7,418 nucleotides of DNA, from contig CABRZC010000091.1 in the NCBI GenBank assembly GCA_902475375.1, forward strand, positions 1-7,418, written 5' to 3'. The stretch comes from an uncultured Collinsella sp. (GTDB lineage: Bacteria > Actinomycetota > Coriobacteriia > Coriobacteriales > Coriobacteriaceae). The position numbers and the translations under genes were made by a program. The notes under the pieces were generated by a model. That model ran no database searches, was not told where the DNA came from, and saw only the letters and a list, made by a program, of their open reading frames with translations. Below, piece by piece: positions 1 to 7,163 of this stretch; the first letter of the stretch is position 1, and the number at the start of each line of letters is the position of its first letter.

Positions 1-36
1 GGGGTCAGCCCGTGGGAGGCCAGGGCGCCGCTGACC
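1..36 (+). rRNA. rrf: 5S ribosomal RNA, 3' end (partial, cut by window start)
   Basis: These 36 bases align without gaps to the last 36 or so bases of bacterial 5S rRNA. The GGGGTC..CCC of helix IV, the following GTGGGAG, the AGGGCGCCGC stretch and the terminal helix I strand CGCTGACC fall in the same order and spacing as in E. coli and actinobacterial 5S. The 5' two-thirds of the gene lies outside the window, so the helix I partner cannot be checked. A hairpin and an intrinsic terminator follow within 40 bases, as expected for the end of an rRNA operon. The match rests on recalled 5S sequences; the exact 3' end could differ by one or two bases. Confidence 0.77.
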
Positions 37-71
37 GGTGGACGGCACCGAGCCGTCGCAACGGAATGAAG

Positions 72-102
72 AAGGGGGAGGCCTCGCGGCCTCCCCCTTT
101 TT
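72..102 (+). terminator. Intrinsic terminator of the upstream rRNA operon
   Basis: A perfect 12-base-pair stem, AAGGGGGAGGCC (72-83) with its complement at 88-99, closes on the tetraloop TCGC and runs into five Ts (98-102). This is a textbook rho-independent terminator. A smaller hairpin just before it (GACGGC 41-46 with GCCGTC 52-57, loop ACCGA) sits between the 5S end and the terminator and may belong to 5S 3' processing. The stem is A-rich on its left side, so the structure could also act weakly on the opposite strand. Confidence 0.92.
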
Positions 103-150
103 GCGTTTATAGGGCCATCACTCCACTCTCGCTGTGTTTTTGACCCTCGT

Positions 151-180
151 TTGTCGCATCTTCTGCGAACGGGCTACAAT
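151..180 (+). promoter_or_regulatory. Predicted sigma-70-type promoter of the acpS-tsaD operon
   Basis: TTGTCG (151-156) and TACAAT (175-180) are separated by 18 bases and resemble the -35 and -10 boxes of a housekeeping promoter. Transcription would start near 187 and leave a leader of about 23 bases carrying only the ribosome binding site. A better -35 match, TTGACC at 140-145, lies 29 bases from the -10 and is too far to pair with it. This is the only promoter-like site seen between the rRNA terminator and the first gene. The gaps between later genes are too small for an obvious internal promoter. Confidence 0.6.
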
Positions 181-199
181 GTCATAGTCTGTGCAGCAT

Positions 200-208
200 G
201 GAGGTGAT
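200..208 (+). promoter_or_regulatory. Shine-Dalgarno sequence that fixes the acpS start
   Basis: GGAGGTGAT is a full-length complement of the 16S rRNA 3' end. It ends two bases before the ATG at 210, with five bases between GGAGG and that ATG. An in-frame ATG at 198 overlaps this site and would place the binding site inside the coding sequence, so 210 is the more likely start. Confidence 0.85.
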
Positions 209-209
209 T

Positions 210-749
210 ATGGCCGAAGCCGGAATCGGCGTTGATATCGTCGAGATTTCGCGAATGAAATCAATCCTTGAGAATACGCCCGCGTTTGTTCGGCGCGTGT
301 TTACCGATGAAGAGCGTTCGTATTGCGATGCCTCGTCTCGTCCTGCCGCGCATTATGCCAGTCGTTTTGCTTCTCGCGAGGCGGTGCTTAAGGCGCTTGG
401 TACGGGTTTTAGCCAGGGCGTTGGCCGTAAAGACGTTTCCGTAACGCGCGATAAGCTCGGCAAGCCAAAAGCGCTGCTTTCGGGTCGTGCTCTCGAAATC
501 GCCCAGGAATTGGGCGTTGTCGAGGTCGCTCTTTCTATTACTCTGACGGGTGACTTGGCTGTCGCTAATGCCATTGCGATCACCGAGGATGCTCGACCTA
601 AACCCAAGGAAGAAAAGGTGAGCACGAAGGAGCGCGTTGCTCAGACATTTAAAGAGGCTCGTTCTGTCTTAGACGAGCTCGAACAGCTGCAACAATCTGC
701 TTTGTCGGAACATCTGGATGATGATCCGCAAGATATGCTAGGAGCATAG
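210..749 (+). CDS. acpS: Holo-[acyl-carrier-protein] synthase with C-terminal extension
   Basis: AcpS moves the 4'-phosphopantetheine arm from coenzyme A to a serine of apo-ACP, switching on the carrier for fatty acid synthesis in the cytoplasm. Counting from the ATG at 210 (179 residues), the family signatures are clear: GIGVDIVEI at 5-13 with Mg-binding Asp9, and RFASREAVLKALGTG at 52-66 with Glu57 and Lys61. The KLGKPK strand is at 82-87 and SITLTGDLAVANAIA at 109-123 is the C-terminal strand of the fold. Family members are usually about 120-130 residues. Here a further 50 or so follow: a Lys/Pro-rich linker (129-140), then a charged, probably helical stretch ending in an acidic DDDPQD. 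The function of this tail is unknown. The gene is first in the operon and its stop codon abuts the next start. Confidence 0.93.
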   Translation: MAEAGIGVDIVEISRMKSILENTPAFVRRVFTDEERSYCDASSRPAAHYASRFASREAVLKALGTGFSQGVGRKDVSVTRDKLGKPKALLSGRALEIAQELGVVEVALSITLTGDLAVANAIAITEDARPKPKEEKVSTKERVAQTFKEARSVLDELEQLQQSALSEHLDDDPQDMLGA

Positions 750-2366
750 ATGAAACCGGTTTTGAGTACCGAGGAAGTCGTTCGCCTCGAAGATATTATC
801 GAGCGTGAGGGTACCTCGAAGGCCGAACTCATGGAGTTGGCGGGCGAATTTGCTGCTAACGAGATTTTAAAGCTCAACCCCGATCGCGTTCTTGTATTGG
901 TCGGTTTTGGCAACAATGGCGGAGATGGCTGGGTTGCCGCTGACATTCTGACGCATAAGGGCGTTGATGTAGATATCGTCTCTCCGGTTGAGCCGGATGA
1001 GATCCCTGCCGCTCTCGCTCGTCATGTCGCCCGTCGTACTGCTGGTCGCGACGTGCATGTGTGTGTCGGCCCCTCTCGTGATGAGCTGGAGGTGCTGATT
1101 GATAAGGCTGATGTTGTAGTCGATGCCATTTTTGGTACCGGTTTTCATGGTGATCTTCGTGCGCCGTTTTCAATCTGGATCCCCACGGTCAATGAAAATG
1201 CCGATCGCGTTGTCTCCATCGATGTTCCCTCGGGCCTGAATGCCGAGACGGGTGTGGTGGATGACGACTGCATTCGTGCCGAGCGTACGGTGACGATGAT
1301 TGCTCCCAAGATCGGCTTATACAGCGCTGACGGTCCCGAATATGCAGGCGATCTGGTCTGCGGCGGTCTGTATGACCGCCTTGATGAGGTTATTGACGAT
1401 GTCGACCATGCTGCCGAGATCGTGGAACCCGGTGACCTTGTGGACTATTTTGCTCCGCTGCCTACGAATATCGATAAGTACTCGCGCGGCTCGGTGCTCA
1501 TTGTTGCCGGATCGGCGCAGTATCCTGGTGCGGCCATTATGGCTGCCAAGTCCGCTGCCCGCGCAGGCGCCGGCTATGTGGCAGTCGCGACTCCGGATGC
1601 GTGTGCCAACCTTATCCGCATGGCGCTCCCCTCGATTCCGGTCTTTGCTATTCCATCTGATTCCCGCGGTTCTTTTGGTGCCGCTGCGCGCATGACGGTA
1701 TGTGAGATTGCCAAGAAATATAGCTGCGTGCTGTGTGGTCCCGGCATGACGACATCTGCCGGTGCCATGCAGGTGGTTTCGGGTCTGCTTGAGCTCGACG
1801 TACCGCTTATCTTGGATGCCGATGCTCTCAACTGCCTTGCCAAGATTGCAATCGATGGCATCGACAGTAATCCCGAGATGTATCGTCGTGAGCAGCCGCT
1901 CGTTATGACGCCGCATTATCGTGAGCTTTCGCGTCTCGTCGCCGGTGATGAGGTCAATGATCTTGGAACCGCGATTGCCGCCGCGCAAAAGGTTGTCTGG
2001 GCCGCCGGTTCCGATAACCTCGTTGTTATCGCTAAGGGCCCGACGACGGCCATTTGCGGTGTTGAGCGCGTGCTGCTGCCGCTCTCTGGCCCGGCGTCGT
2101 TGGCGACCGCTGGCTCGGGTGACGTCCTTGCGGGTATTCTGGCCGGCACGCTAGCCACCATGCGCGACGAGATGGACCGCTGGGAGCTGCTGTACTCGTA
2201 TGCCGTCGCGCTTCATAGCTATGCCGGTTTTGCCGCGGCGACGGAGTTTGGCGAGAAGAGCGTTATCGCGACCGATCTTATCGACTTGATCGGTCCCGCC
2301 ATGGAGTTGGCAGCAAAGGATGCACTCGATGATCTGGGAATCACGGACGAAGGGTCGGATGACTAA
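750..2366 (+). CDS. nnr: Bifunctional NAD(P)H-hydrate epimerase / ADP-dependent NAD(P)H-hydrate dehydratase
   Basis: This enzyme repairs hydrated NADH and NADPH: the N-terminal half interconverts the R and S epimers and the C-terminal half dehydrates S-NAD(P)HX with ADP. In the 538 residues the epimerase (YjeF_N) domain covers about 1-215, with GFGNNGGDG at 52-60, DAIFGTG at 125-131 and Asp158 followed by PSG. The ribokinase-like dehydratase domain starts near 240 (DKYSRGSVLIVAGS) and continues with CGPGM near 330, LDADALN and TPHYRE at 387-392. It ends with ATAGSGDVLAG, where Asp458 is the expected catalytic base. The family usually shows TPHPGE where this protein has TPHYRE; His and Glu are kept. 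AGGAG at 740-744 lies five bases before the ATG, and the start directly follows the acpS stop codon. Full length for a fused enzyme (about 500 residues is usual). Confidence 0.95.
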   Translation: MKPVLSTEEVVRLEDIIEREGTSKAELMELAGEFAANEILKLNPDRVLVLVGFGNNGGDGWVAADILTHKGVDVDIVSPVEPDEIPAALARHVARRTAGRDVHVCVGPSRDELEVLIDKADVVVDAIFGTGFHGDLRAPFSIWIPTVNENADRVVSIDVPSGLNAETGVVDDDCIRAERTVTMIAPKIGLYSADGPEYAGDLVCGGLYDRLDEVIDDVDHAAEIVEPGDLVDYFAPLPTNIDKYSRGSVLIVAGSAQYPGAAIMAAKSAARAGAGYVAVATPDACANLIRMALPSIPVFAIPSDSRGSFGAAARMTVCEIAKKYSCVLCGPGMTTSAGAMQVVSGLLELDVPLILDADALNCLAKIAIDGIDSNPEMYRREQPLVMTPHYRELSRLVAGDEVNDLGTAIAAAQKVVWAAGSDNLVVIAKGPTTAICGVERVLLPLSGPASLATAGSGDVLAGILAGTLATMRDEMDRWELLYSYAVALHSYAGFAAATEFGEKSVIATDLIDLIGPAMELAAKDALDDLGITDEGSDD

Positions 2367-2368
2367 TT

Positions 2369-3514
2369 ATGAATAAAGCCGATTTGACGCGTTGGTCCTG
2401 GGTCGAGATCGACCGCGGGGCGCTTCGCCGCAACACGAGGGCCTATAAGAATTTGCTGAATCCGCGTCAGCGCCTGTGCTGCGTGGTTAAAGCCGACGCT
2501 TATGGTCATGGAGCTGTTGAGTGCGCCAAGATTATGTATTCGGCCGGCGCCGACATGTTTGCCGTGGCGACGGTTAACGAGGGCGTTGAGCTCCGACAGG
2601 GCGGGATTACGAAACCCGTCCTTATCCTAAGCGAGCCGCCTATCGAGGCCATTCCGACGTTGCTCGAGTTCGATATCATGCCCTCGGTCTATACGTCCGA
2701 CTTTGCTCTTGCGTATGGCGAATGTGCCGTCGCGGCGGGCAAGGTGGGCAAGTATCATCTCGCCATCGAGACGGGCATGAACCGCATCGGCGTACATTAC
2801 ACGCAGGTGCTCGACTTTGTCCGCGGTATTGATTTCCATCGCGGTATTCAGTGCGACGGCGTATTTACGCACTTCGCCACGGCCGATGAACCTTCGGGCT
2901 GGGACTACAAGCTGCAGTGCCAGCGCTTTACCGAGGCCGTTCAGGCCATTAAGGATGCGGGTTTTGAGTGCGGTATCGTGCATTGCGCCAACACGCCGTC
3001 CTCGATGCTCGACCCCTCGATGCATTTTGATATGATTCGCGCCGGCGTTGGCTTGTATGGCATGCAGCCGTGCGAGCTGAGTAGCCGTGTGATGCAGCTC
3101 GATCCCGTTATGAGCGTTCATGCGCGCGTGACGCGCGTGGCGCACCCTGCGATGGGCGAGGGCGTGGGCTACGGTTTTACCTACCGCGTACCGCGTACGC
3201 GCGTTCAGATCTGCACGCTGCCGATCGGTTATGCCGACGGCCTATCGCGTACGCTTTCCAATCGTATGGATGTGCTGTATCGCGGCGAGCGCGTGCGTCA
3301 GGTTGGCAATATCTGCATGGATCAGTTTATGGTCGCCATTCAGTCCAACCCGGCACACGAGATTCCCGAGGCCGAGTATGGTGACGAGATGATTATTGTC
3401 GGCCGCGATGGCGATGCCGAGATCACTATGGACGAGATGGCCCGACTGCGCGGAACGATTAACTACGAGGTCGCCTGCGGCTTTGGCATGCGTCTCGACA
3501 AGGTCTACGTGTAG
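2369..3514 (+). CDS. alr: Alanine racemase
   Basis: Alr is a PLP enzyme that converts L-alanine to D-alanine for peptidoglycan. The 381 residues are the usual length and both domains are present. The N-terminal barrel carries VVKADAYGHGA at 39-49, with Lys41 as the PLP Schiff-base lysine. The C-terminal part carries GVGYGFTYR, with Tyr268 as the second catalytic base, TLPIGYADG, and GNICMDQ around Met317-Asp318, a conserved family signature near the active site. The start lies only two bases after the nnr stop codon. The ribosome binding site is poor (GAAGGG at 2349-2354, 14 bases upstream), so translation probably depends on ribosomes finishing nnr. Clustering of alr with nnr and the tsa genes is common in actinobacteria. 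No key residue appears to be missing. Confidence 0.96.
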   Translation: MNKADLTRWSWVEIDRGALRRNTRAYKNLLNPRQRLCCVVKADAYGHGAVECAKIMYSAGADMFAVATVNEGVELRQGGITKPVLILSEPPIEAIPTLLEFDIMPSVYTSDFALAYGECAVAAGKVGKYHLAIETGMNRIGVHYTQVLDFVRGIDFHRGIQCDGVFTHFATADEPSGWDYKLQCQRFTEAVQAIKDAGFECGIVHCANTPSSMLDPSMHFDMIRAGVGLYGMQPCELSSRVMQLDPVMSVHARVTRVAHPAMGEGVGYGFTYRVPRTRVQICTLPIGYADGLSRTLSNRMDVLYRGERVRQVGNICMDQFMVAIQSNPAHEIPEAEYGDEMIIVGRDGDAEITMDEMARLRGTINYEVACGFGMRLDKVYV

Positions 3515-3522
3515 GAGCCGCT

Positions 3523-4143
3523 ATGGGCGTCATGCACATTCCCGGCCATACCCATCAGGCGCCACGTGAGGTCGCACTCGAGGAGATTGAGGCTGTTTTA
3601 GGCGACTGCCATCTCTGCCAGCTCTATCAGTCGCGCCATAACATCGTGTTTGGCGTGGGAAACCCCCACGCTCGCGTCATGTTTATTGGTGAAGCACCGG
3701 GTCGCAACGAGGATTTGCAGGGCGAACCTTTTGTGGGGGCGGCGGGTGAAGACCTCAACGGCATTTTGTCCCTGGCAGGTCTTAAGCGCGAGGACGTCTA
3801 TATCGCCAACGTGCTTAAGTGCCGCCCGCCGGGAAACCGCAATCCGCGTCCCGAGGAAGTGCTGGCTTGCTCACCGTTTTTGCGCGAGCAGATTCGAAGC
3901 ATCTGGCCCGATATCATCGTGACGCTCGGTAACCCCGCAACGCACTTTGTGCTCAAGACCGAGATCGGCATTACCAAGCTGCGCGGCAGGTTCCATCAGA
4001 TGGGCCACTTTGTGGTGATGCCGACGTTTCATCCTGCGGCGGCGCTGCGCAATCCGGCGTGGCAGGAGTTGCTGGAGGAAGACTTTAAGATGCTGGGCGA
4101 CTATCTGGAGCGGCACCCCGCGCCGGAGACCGCCTCGGAATAA
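3523..4143 (+). CDS. Uracil-DNA glycosylase, family 4 (4Fe-4S type)
   Basis: The protein should remove uracil that arises in DNA from cytosine deamination or dUTP incorporation, starting base excision repair. The family 4 hallmarks are all visible in the 206 residues. GEAPGRNEDLQGEPFVGAAG at 56-75 is the active-site motif, and HPAAALRNP starting at His170 is the C-terminal DNA-binding motif. Four cysteines spaced for a 4Fe-4S cluster are present: Cys29 and Cys32 (CHLC), Cys100 (LKCRPPGNRNP) and Cys116. This separates it from family 1 (Ung), which has no cluster. AGGAG at 3513-3517 overlaps the alr stop codon and lies five bases from the start. The gene ends in three consecutive in-frame TAA codons (4141-4149). 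It has no pathway link to its neighbours and interrupts the usual alr-tsaE order. Confidence 0.94.
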   Translation: MGVMHIPGHTHQAPREVALEEIEAVLGDCHLCQLYQSRHNIVFGVGNPHARVMFIGEAPGRNEDLQGEPFVGAAGEDLNGILSLAGLKREDVYIANVLKCRPPGNRNPRPEEVLACSPFLREQIRSIWPDIIVTLGNPATHFVLKTEIGITKLRGRFHQMGHFVVMPTFHPAAALRNPAWQELLEEDFKMLGDYLERHPAPETASE

Positions 4144-4158
4144 TAATAAGGAGCGTAT

Positions 4159-4665
4159 ATGTCCCTGGAGCGCCTGGGGGTAGGTACCTATAGAACGGCC
4201 CGTACTGCCGATACGGAGCATTTTGGCGAGCTGGTCGCACCGTGTCTAGAAGATGGCGATGTGCTGATCTTGACCGGCGGCCTCGGGGTGGGCAAAACCC
4301 ACTTTACCAAGGGCGTTTCGCGCGCTCTGGGCGATGAGCATATGGTCACAAGCCCTACGTTCGCACTCATGGCCGTTCATGACCAAGGGCGTATTCCGCT
4401 GTTCCATTTTGATCTGTACCGCCTGGAGCATGCCTACGAGCTTGAGGATACGGGCATTTTTGACGTGCTGGGCTATGAGGGTGTTTGCCTGCTGGAATGG
4501 GGCGAGCAGTTTCAGGATGAACTGACAGATGAGTATCTTTCGGTGACGCTTAAGCGCGATGAGGACGACAGCGACGTGCGAACGATAACGCTCGAGGCAC
4601 ACGGCGAGCGCGCGATTGAGCTTTCCCATTTGATAGATAAGGCTGTACAAGATGAGCTTGCATAA
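4159..4665 (+). CDS. tsaE: tRNA threonylcarbamoyladenosine biosynthesis ATPase TsaE
   Basis: TsaE is the small ATPase that cycles the TsaB-TsaD complex during synthesis of t6A at position 37 of tRNAs reading ANN codons. Its 168 residues carry the P-loop GGLGVGKT at 40-47 (Lys46, Thr47), VTSPTFALM at 63-71 as the switch-like segment, HFDLYRL at 83-89, and LLEWGE with Glu113 and Glu116. These are all family-typical. The length is near the usual 150-165. AAGGAG at 4148-4153 is a strong ribosome binding site five bases before the ATG. The last 14 bases overlap the start of the tsaB-rimI-tsaD gene in another frame, pointing to coupled translation with its partner complex. Confidence 0.95.
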   Translation: MSLERLGVGTYRTARTADTEHFGELVAPCLEDGDVLILTGGLGVGKTHFTKGVSRALGDEHMVTSPTFALMAVHDQGRIPLFHFDLYRLEHAYELEDTGIFDVLGYEGVCLLEWGEQFQDELTDEYLSVTLKRDEDDSDVRTITLEAHGERAIELSHLIDKAVQDELA

Positions 4666-7036
4666 CGACAACGCGCTGGTGGTGGCGCTCGACACATCGA
4701 CCGACATGCTTGCCTGCGCGGCAAGCTGGATTGACGTGCAGACAGGCGAGGCAAAGCTGGTAAGTGGGGACCATCTGTGTCGCCGCCATGCCAACGTGGA
4801 GCTCGTGAATACTGTTGATGGCCTACTGAAGCAGGCCGGCCTGGATCGCAGCGATGTCGGCTGTTATGTGGTCGGTCGCGGTCCCGGCTCGTTTACGGGC
4901 GTGCGTATCGGCATCTCCACCGCAAAGGGTCTGGCGCACGGTGCCAATGTGCCGTTGCTGGGCGTGTCGACGCTCGATGCTTGCGCCTGGACGGCATGGA
5001 AGGCCGGCGTGCGCGGCAAGCTTGGTGTTCTTGCCGATGCCATGCGCGGCGAGGTGTACCCGGCGCTCTATGTGCTGGGGGATGAGGGCCCCGAGCGTCT
5101 GTTTGAGCGCGAGCGTGTGGTCAAGGCCGCCGTGGCGCTTGATGAGTGGCGCCAGACCGCGGACTGGGATCAGGTTCAGCTGACTGGTGACGGTCTCGTG
5201 CGTTATGGCAAACTGCTGGGCGAGGATGAGACGGCGCGCTGCGTGGAGCGAGATCTGTGGTGGCCCTCGGGTGAGGGCCTGCTGATGGCGCACGCCGCAG
5301 GCGATGGCGATCCGGCTCGCGTCTTGCCGATCTATACGCGCCTTTCGGACGCCGAGGAAAACGAGCGCAAGCGCCTGGGCCTTGCCGAGAGCGCGCAGAG
5401 TGAGGTGACAGGTGTTGCCGACGAGCTCGCCGGACGTCATCTGCAATTCCGCCCCATGGGCGCGGCGGATGCCGAGGGCGCGAGCGCACTGGAGACCGCC
5501 TGCTTTGAAGGCGCCGGACACGAGGCGTGGACGCCGGGCATGTTCCTGTCCGAGCTGGGCGAGGACGTTGCCGCGCCACGTAGCTGGTGGGTGGCGCACG
5601 ACGACGGCCGTCTGCTGGGTCTTGCCGGCGGTATGGTCGTCGACGGGGACGTGCAGATTATGGACGTTGCCGTCGATCCGGCGCATCGCCGCGAGGGCAT
5701 CGCCCGCAAGCTTCTGTCGCACGTGAGCTATGACGCGCAGATGCTCGGCTGCACCACGGCTTCGCTTGAGGTTGAGGACGGCAACGAGGCCGCAATTGCG
5801 CTCTATGCCGCTCTGGGCTTTACCGAGGCGGGTCGTCGCCGTGGCTATTACGGTGCCGGCAAGGATGCCATCGTCATGACGGCGCCGCTGCCCCTGGTGC
5901 TTCCTCTCGACAATGCCTCGCCCGAGCCGACGGCTGCCGAACAGCGTGTATGGCCGCTGCCCGCGCCCGAACGCACCGCTGAGGAGCGTGCCGAAATCGA
6001 GCGCCGCCGCCTGGTGCTTGCCATCGAGAGCTCCTGCGACGAGACAGCCGTGGCAATTATCGATGCGGATGGCAATATACTGGCCAACCAGGTGTCGACA
6101 CAGATTGATTTTCATGCTCGCTTTGGCGGCGTGGTGCCCGAGATCGCCTCGCGCAAGCACGTTGAGGTCATCGTGAGCGTCGTGGACGCGGCACTCGAGG
6201 ACGCCGCAGCGTCGCTGGGCCTTACGGGCGGAGCCATTGCACCAAGTGAACTTGCCGCCGTGGGCGTGACGCAAGGTCCGGGCCTGGTGGGTGCCTTGGT
6301 GGTGGGTGTCGCCTTTGCCAAGGGCTTTGCGTATGCTGCCGGCAAACCGCTGGTGTGCGTCAATCATCTGGAGGGTCACCTGTTTGCCAACCTGTTGGCG
6401 CAGCCCGACCTCAAGCCGCCGTTTATCTTTACGCTTGTTTCGGGCGGGCACACCATGCTCGTGCACGTAAGGGCATGGGGCGACTACGAGGTGCTTGGCG
6501 AGACGCTTGACGACGCCGTGGGCGAAGCCTTCGACAAGGTGGCAAAGGCACTGGGCCTTGGCTATCCCGGAGGCCCCATCATCTCCAAGCTTGCCGAGAC
6601 GGGCAACCCTAAGGCGATTGATTTCCCCCGCGCGCTGAACAGCAGGGGCGACTACCGCTTCTCGCTTTCGGGCCTCAAGACGGCGGTGACGCTCTACATC
6701 GAGCAGGAGACCAAGGCCGGGCGCACGATTCATCTGCCGGATTTGGCGGCTTCGTTTGAGGCGGCGGTCTTTGACGTGCAGTACAAGAAGGCCAAAAACG
6801 CCCTGCATGCTACCGGGTGCAAGGAGTATTGCATCGGCGGCGGCGTCTCGGCCAACCCGCATCTGCGCGAGATGATGATCAAGAAACTCGGGCGTCAGGG
6901 AATCCGCGTAACGGTGCCGCCCTTGTCTGCCTGCACCGATAACGCCGCCATGATCGCGGAGGTCGCTCGCCGTAAATTCGACCGAGGTGAAATCTCGCCG
7001 TTCGACGTCGACGCCGATCCAAACATGACGCTGTAG
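4652..7036 (+). CDS. tsaD: TsaB-RimI-TsaD triple fusion (t6A synthesis and ribosomal protein alanine acetyltransferase)
   Basis: One uninterrupted 794-residue frame joins three proteins. Residues 1-250 or so are TsaB, the ASKHA-fold dimerisation subunit, with LVVALDTST near the start and GPGSFTG at 77-83. Residues 264-410 or so are a RimI-type GNAT acetyltransferase, which acetylates the N-terminal alanine of ribosomal protein S18; RREGIA at 346-351 fits the acetyl-CoA loop and NEAAIALYAALGF the C-terminal motif. A Pro/Ala/Glu-rich linker (about 412-450) leads to full-length TsaD (about 451-794), which transfers the threonylcarbamoyl group to A37. Its metal ligands are visible as HLEGH (His572, His576) and CTDN (Asp763). 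SGGHTMLV and DDAVGEAFDKVAKALGLGYP are also present. TsaB and TsaD act as a complex with TsaE, encoded just upstream with a 14-base overlap. AAGG at about 4640 may serve as ribosome binding site. No active site looks damaged, and the natural end ..DADPNMTL is intact. Confidence 0.95.
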   Translation: MSLHNDNALVVALDTSTDMLACAASWIDVQTGEAKLVSGDHLCRRHANVELVNTVDGLLKQAGLDRSDVGCYVVGRGPGSFTGVRIGISTAKGLAHGANVPLLGVSTLDACAWTAWKAGVRGKLGVLADAMRGEVYPALYVLGDEGPERLFERERVVKAAVALDEWRQTADWDQVQLTGDGLVRYGKLLGEDETARCVERDLWWPSGEGLLMAHAAGDGDPARVLPIYTRLSDAEENERKRLGLAESAQSEVTGVADELAGRHLQFRPMGAADAEGASALETACFEGAGHEAWTPGMFLSELGEDVAAPRSWWVAHDDGRLLGLAGGMVVDGDVQIMDVAVDPAHRREGIARKLLSHVSYDAQMLGCTTASLEVEDGNEAAIALYAALGFTEAGRRRGYYGAGKDAIVMTAPLPLVLPLDNASPEPTAAEQRVWPLPAPERTAEERAEIERRRLVLAIESSCDETAVAIIDADGNILANQVSTQIDFHARFGGVVPEIASRKHVEVIVSVVDAALEDAAASLGLTGGAIAPSELAAVGVTQGPGLVGALVVGVAFAKGFAYAAGKPLVCVNHLEGHLFANLLAQPDLKPPFIFTLVSGGHTMLVHVRAWGDYEVLGETLDDAVGEAFDKVAKALGLGYPGGPIISKLAETGNPKAIDFPRALNSRGDYRFSLSGLKTAVTLYIEQETKAGRTIHLPDLAASFEAAVFDVQYKKAKNALHATGCKEYCIGGGVSANPHLREMMIKKLGRQGIRVTVPPLSACTDNAAMIAEVARRKFDRGEISPFDVDADPNMTL

Positions 7037-7098
7037 TCGTGCTTGTGCGGTCCCCGACCGGAGGGGCCGGATATAAGGTTTCCTGCTCTACAGTCCTG

Positions 7099-7153
7099 CG
7101 CAAGACGAAGGCCACATTAAGTGGCCTTCTTTGCGTGCGGAACTCGCGATAAA
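7099..7153 (+). repeat. 55-base hairpin element, copy 1
   Basis: The element reads CGCAAGACG, an eight-pair stem around the loop ATTAA, then CTTTGCGTGCGG and AACTCGCGATAAA. An opposite-facing copy lies at 7364-7418. The two align without gaps at 47 of 55 positions, and all eight differences are in the stem arms. It overlaps the operon terminator and shares its last three bases (AAA) with the right arm of the 33-base inverted repeat. Confidence 0.85.
7107..7135 (+). terminator. Probable terminator of the acpS-tsaD operon
   Basis: A nine-base-pair stem, GAAGGCCAC (7107-7115) with GTGGCCTTC (7121-7129), closes on the loop ATTAA and is followed by TTT and GCG. CGCAA at 7099-7103 can also pair with TTGCG at 7131-7135, lengthening the stem across a small bulge. 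It lies 70 bases after the tsaD stop. The U-run is short, so termination may be partial. This hairpin is the variable part of the 55-base element described separately. Confidence 0.6.
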
Positions 7154-7163
7154 CCTTATATCC

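Noticed and set aside
37..60. T-box-like string (GGTGG..GGCACCG) after the 5S end
   Set aside because: The conserved T-box core is not contiguous, the upstream sequence fits 5S rRNA, and the next gene is not a tRNA synthetase or amino acid gene.
198..209. Upstream ATG at 198 as acpS start
   Set aside because: It would put the near-perfect Shine-Dalgarno sequence inside the gene. The ATG at 210 has ideal spacing and gives the usual AcpS N-terminus.
531..578. SITLT in AcpS where many family members have SxSH or SxTH
   Set aside because: The histidine is not universal (E. coli AcpS, for example, lacks it at this point), and the Mg-binding Asp and Glu are intact, so loss of function is not supported.
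1905..1925. TPHYRE instead of TPHPGE in the NAD(P)HX dehydratase domain
   Set aside because: His and Glu are kept and the middle of this motif varies among actinobacterial homologues; no reason to suspect inactivity.
4823..6862. A 679-codon open frame on the minus strand opposite tsaB-rimI-tsaD
   Set aside because: It is a shadow of the fused gene. Its translation shows no recognisable domain, is rich in His, Arg and Gln, and lies wholly inside a gene with clear conserved motifs on the plus strand.
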